Shown: piece by piece, positions 5,555 through 6,587 of the stretch
How positions within the stretch are numbered: position 1 is the first letter of the stretch
How the letters are laid out: each line of letters begins with the position of its first letter
Assembly (NCBI GenBank): GCA_012797715.1
Contig: JAAZOO010000434.1
Location: 1 to 6,587, forward strand
DNA length: 6,587 nucleotides
DNA from: Geobacteraceae bacterium
GTDB lineage: Bacteria > Desulfobacterota > Desulfuromonadia > Geobacterales > Geobacteraceae
Direction of reading: 5' to 3'
Notes under the pieces: model-generated
What the model was told of the DNA's origin: nothing
Seen by the model: the letters and a program-made list of their open reading frames with translations, nothing else
The model's database searches: none
Made by a program: the position numbers and the translations under genes

Positions 5555-6587
5555 ATGATACCAGTACCAAGAAAAAGCGCGACACTCACCAGCCTGCTGC
5601 TGCTTGCCGTTGCTTCCACCGCTCTCATCCCCTCCGGGACACTACGAATCGTTACGGCTGGAGCTCTCGTTGCCGCCTTGACCGTCGCGCTCCACCTGCT
5701 GTCCGCAAGAAAGGAAACGGCCGCCGAGTCCGGCCCTCCGGGGGAGACCGCCCCTGACACGCCGCAGACTCGGGATCTGACACCGGTCCGGGACTTGCTG
5801 ACCAGGAACACGCTCCTTATCCCGGTGCTCACCAGTCAACTGGATGTGGTAATCAAGGAAACGGAGACAGCAGTGCTGGAAATCGGCGAACGGTTCATGG
5901 AGATCGTCTCCCGAGCCAGGAAGCAGGCGTCCAAGGCCGCAAACGCCTTCAGTGAACTGGCAGCGGGCACCGGACGTGACGGCAAGACGCTCATCCAGCT
6001 GAACAGGGAAGCCCTGGCCGCGGTGATGGCCAACCTCCACAGCGTCAACCATGTTGCCTTCCATACCCTGGAAAACATGCGAAAAGTCACCGCAACCATG
6101 GAAAACATCCGGGAAGTAGTCCACGAGATAGAATATATCGCCGACCAGACCAACCTGCTGGCGCTGAACGCATCCATCGAGGCGGCGCGTGCCGGTGAAC
6201 ACGGCAGGGGCTTTGCCGTGGTGGCGGATGAGGTACGCAAGCTGTCGGCGCGATCAACAACCGCCGCCAGCGAGATAGGGAAGCTGATCCGCTCTGTCGA
6301 GACGGAGATTTCCTGCATGTACGGTGAAACGGAAAAGAGCGCCGAGGCCACAGAGCGCCGCTCCCGGGAATCGGAAGCGATCATGAACGACACCCTGAGC
6401 AAACTCGATCAGGTCATGCTCGCGGCGCACAACGAGCTGGACAGCCTGTCTGCAGAAACGCAGGCCCTGGCCGGGGACATCGGCGGGATTGTCATGTCCA
6501 TGCAGTTCCAGGACATCACGCGGCAGAAAATCGAGCATGTCATCGAACCTCTCCAGGCCCTCCAGGGGGAATTCCAGGAGATGGCGC
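5555..6587 (+). CDS. HAMP-less methyl-accepting chemotaxis protein with membrane hairpin (3' end outside window)
   Basis: The window shows 344 codons and no stop. Two hydrophobic segments (about residues 9-25 and 30-50) are joined by a tight turn containing PSGT, so there is no periplasmic sensor. A charged and Pro/Gly-rich linker follows (52-75), then a helical segment with TETAVLEIGERFMEIVSRA (about 103-121), a glycine loop (138-143), and the MCP hairpin with tip NASIEAARAGEHGRGFAVVA (205-224). No HAMP and no clear methylation motif are visible. At 318-324 lies FQDITRQ, followed by KIEHV. I recall a family of MCPs with a TExAxxxLxxRF segment and a FQDxxxQ segment in this arrangement. The start is firm: TGA at 5549-5551 is in frame, AGGAA (5540-5544) precedes the ATG by 10 nt, and the next in-frame Met is residue 115. 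It is probably its own transcription unit, lying behind the hairpin at 5446-5481, though no promoter was recognised in the 73-bp gap. Confidence 0.9.
   Translation, partial: MIPVPRKSATLTSLLLLAVASTALIPSGTLRIVTAGALVAALTVALHLLSARKETAAESGPPGETAPDTPQTRDLTPVRDLLTRNTLLIPVLTSQLDVVIKETETAVLEIGERFMEIVSRARKQASKAANAFSELAAGTGRDGKTLIQLNREALAAVMANLHSVNHVAFHTLENMRKVTATMENIREVVHEIEYIADQTNLLALNASIEAARAGEHGRGFAVVADEVRKLSARSTTAASEIGKLIRSVETEISCMYGETEKSAEATERRSRESEAIMNDTLSKLDQVMLAAHNELDSLSAETQALAGDIGGIVMSMQFQDITRQKIEHVIEPLQALQGEFQEMA

Overview
The window holds three chemotaxis genes, all on the + strand: a CheW adaptor (393-887), a giant methyl-accepting chemotaxis protein (MCP) of 1503 residues (922-5433), and the first 344 codons of a second, much smaller and HAMP-free MCP (5555 to the window end). 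The DNA is GC-rich, with strong G/C bias at third codon positions. Long poly-HAMP receptors, PAS domains of this cysteine-bearing type and many 34-heptad receptors are what I associate with Geobacter, Desulfuromonas and related former Deltaproteobacteria. That assignment is an inference from protein style only, because no phylogenetic marker is present.

Layout: bases 1-392 contain no convincing gene. They carry a very good match to a flagellar sigma-28 (FliA) promoter at 72-98, followed by a leader of about 290 nt. cheW follows with a strong ribosome binding site, and only 34 bp separate it from the giant MCP gene, so the two probably form a FliA-driven operon. A perfect 15-bp inverted repeat at 5446-5481 closes that unit. 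The second MCP starts 73 bp further on, and its start codon is fixed by an in-frame stop 6 bp upstream.

The giant MCP is the most unusual object. From N to C terminus it has TM1, a four-helix-bundle-like periplasmic domain, TM2, about twelve HAMP or HAMP-like units in a row, a PAS domain, two HAMP units, a second PAS domain, two HAMP units, a 34-heptad-class signalling hairpin, and a flexible tail. The tail ends in EFERF, which fits the aromatic consensus of a CheR-tethering pentapeptide. It has grown by visible internal duplication: one with a constant offset of 222 residues (666 bp) that includes each PAS domain, and an older one with an offset of 365 residues inside the HAMP array. Both PAS domains keep the same four-cysteine pattern.

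The second MCP has a tight membrane hairpin instead of a sensor domain and lacks HAMP. Where a second methylation helix would lie it carries FQDITRQ, which resembles the FQDLTGQ catalytic segment of the CheY-P phosphatase CheZ.

Working model (inference): CheW couples the giant receptor to a CheA kinase encoded elsewhere. Periplasmic and cytoplasmic redox or ligand inputs are combined through the HAMP stack, and the neighbouring small receptor may join the same arrays or a parallel pathway. No CheA, CheR, CheB, CheY, mobile element, RNA gene or CRISPR array was seen.
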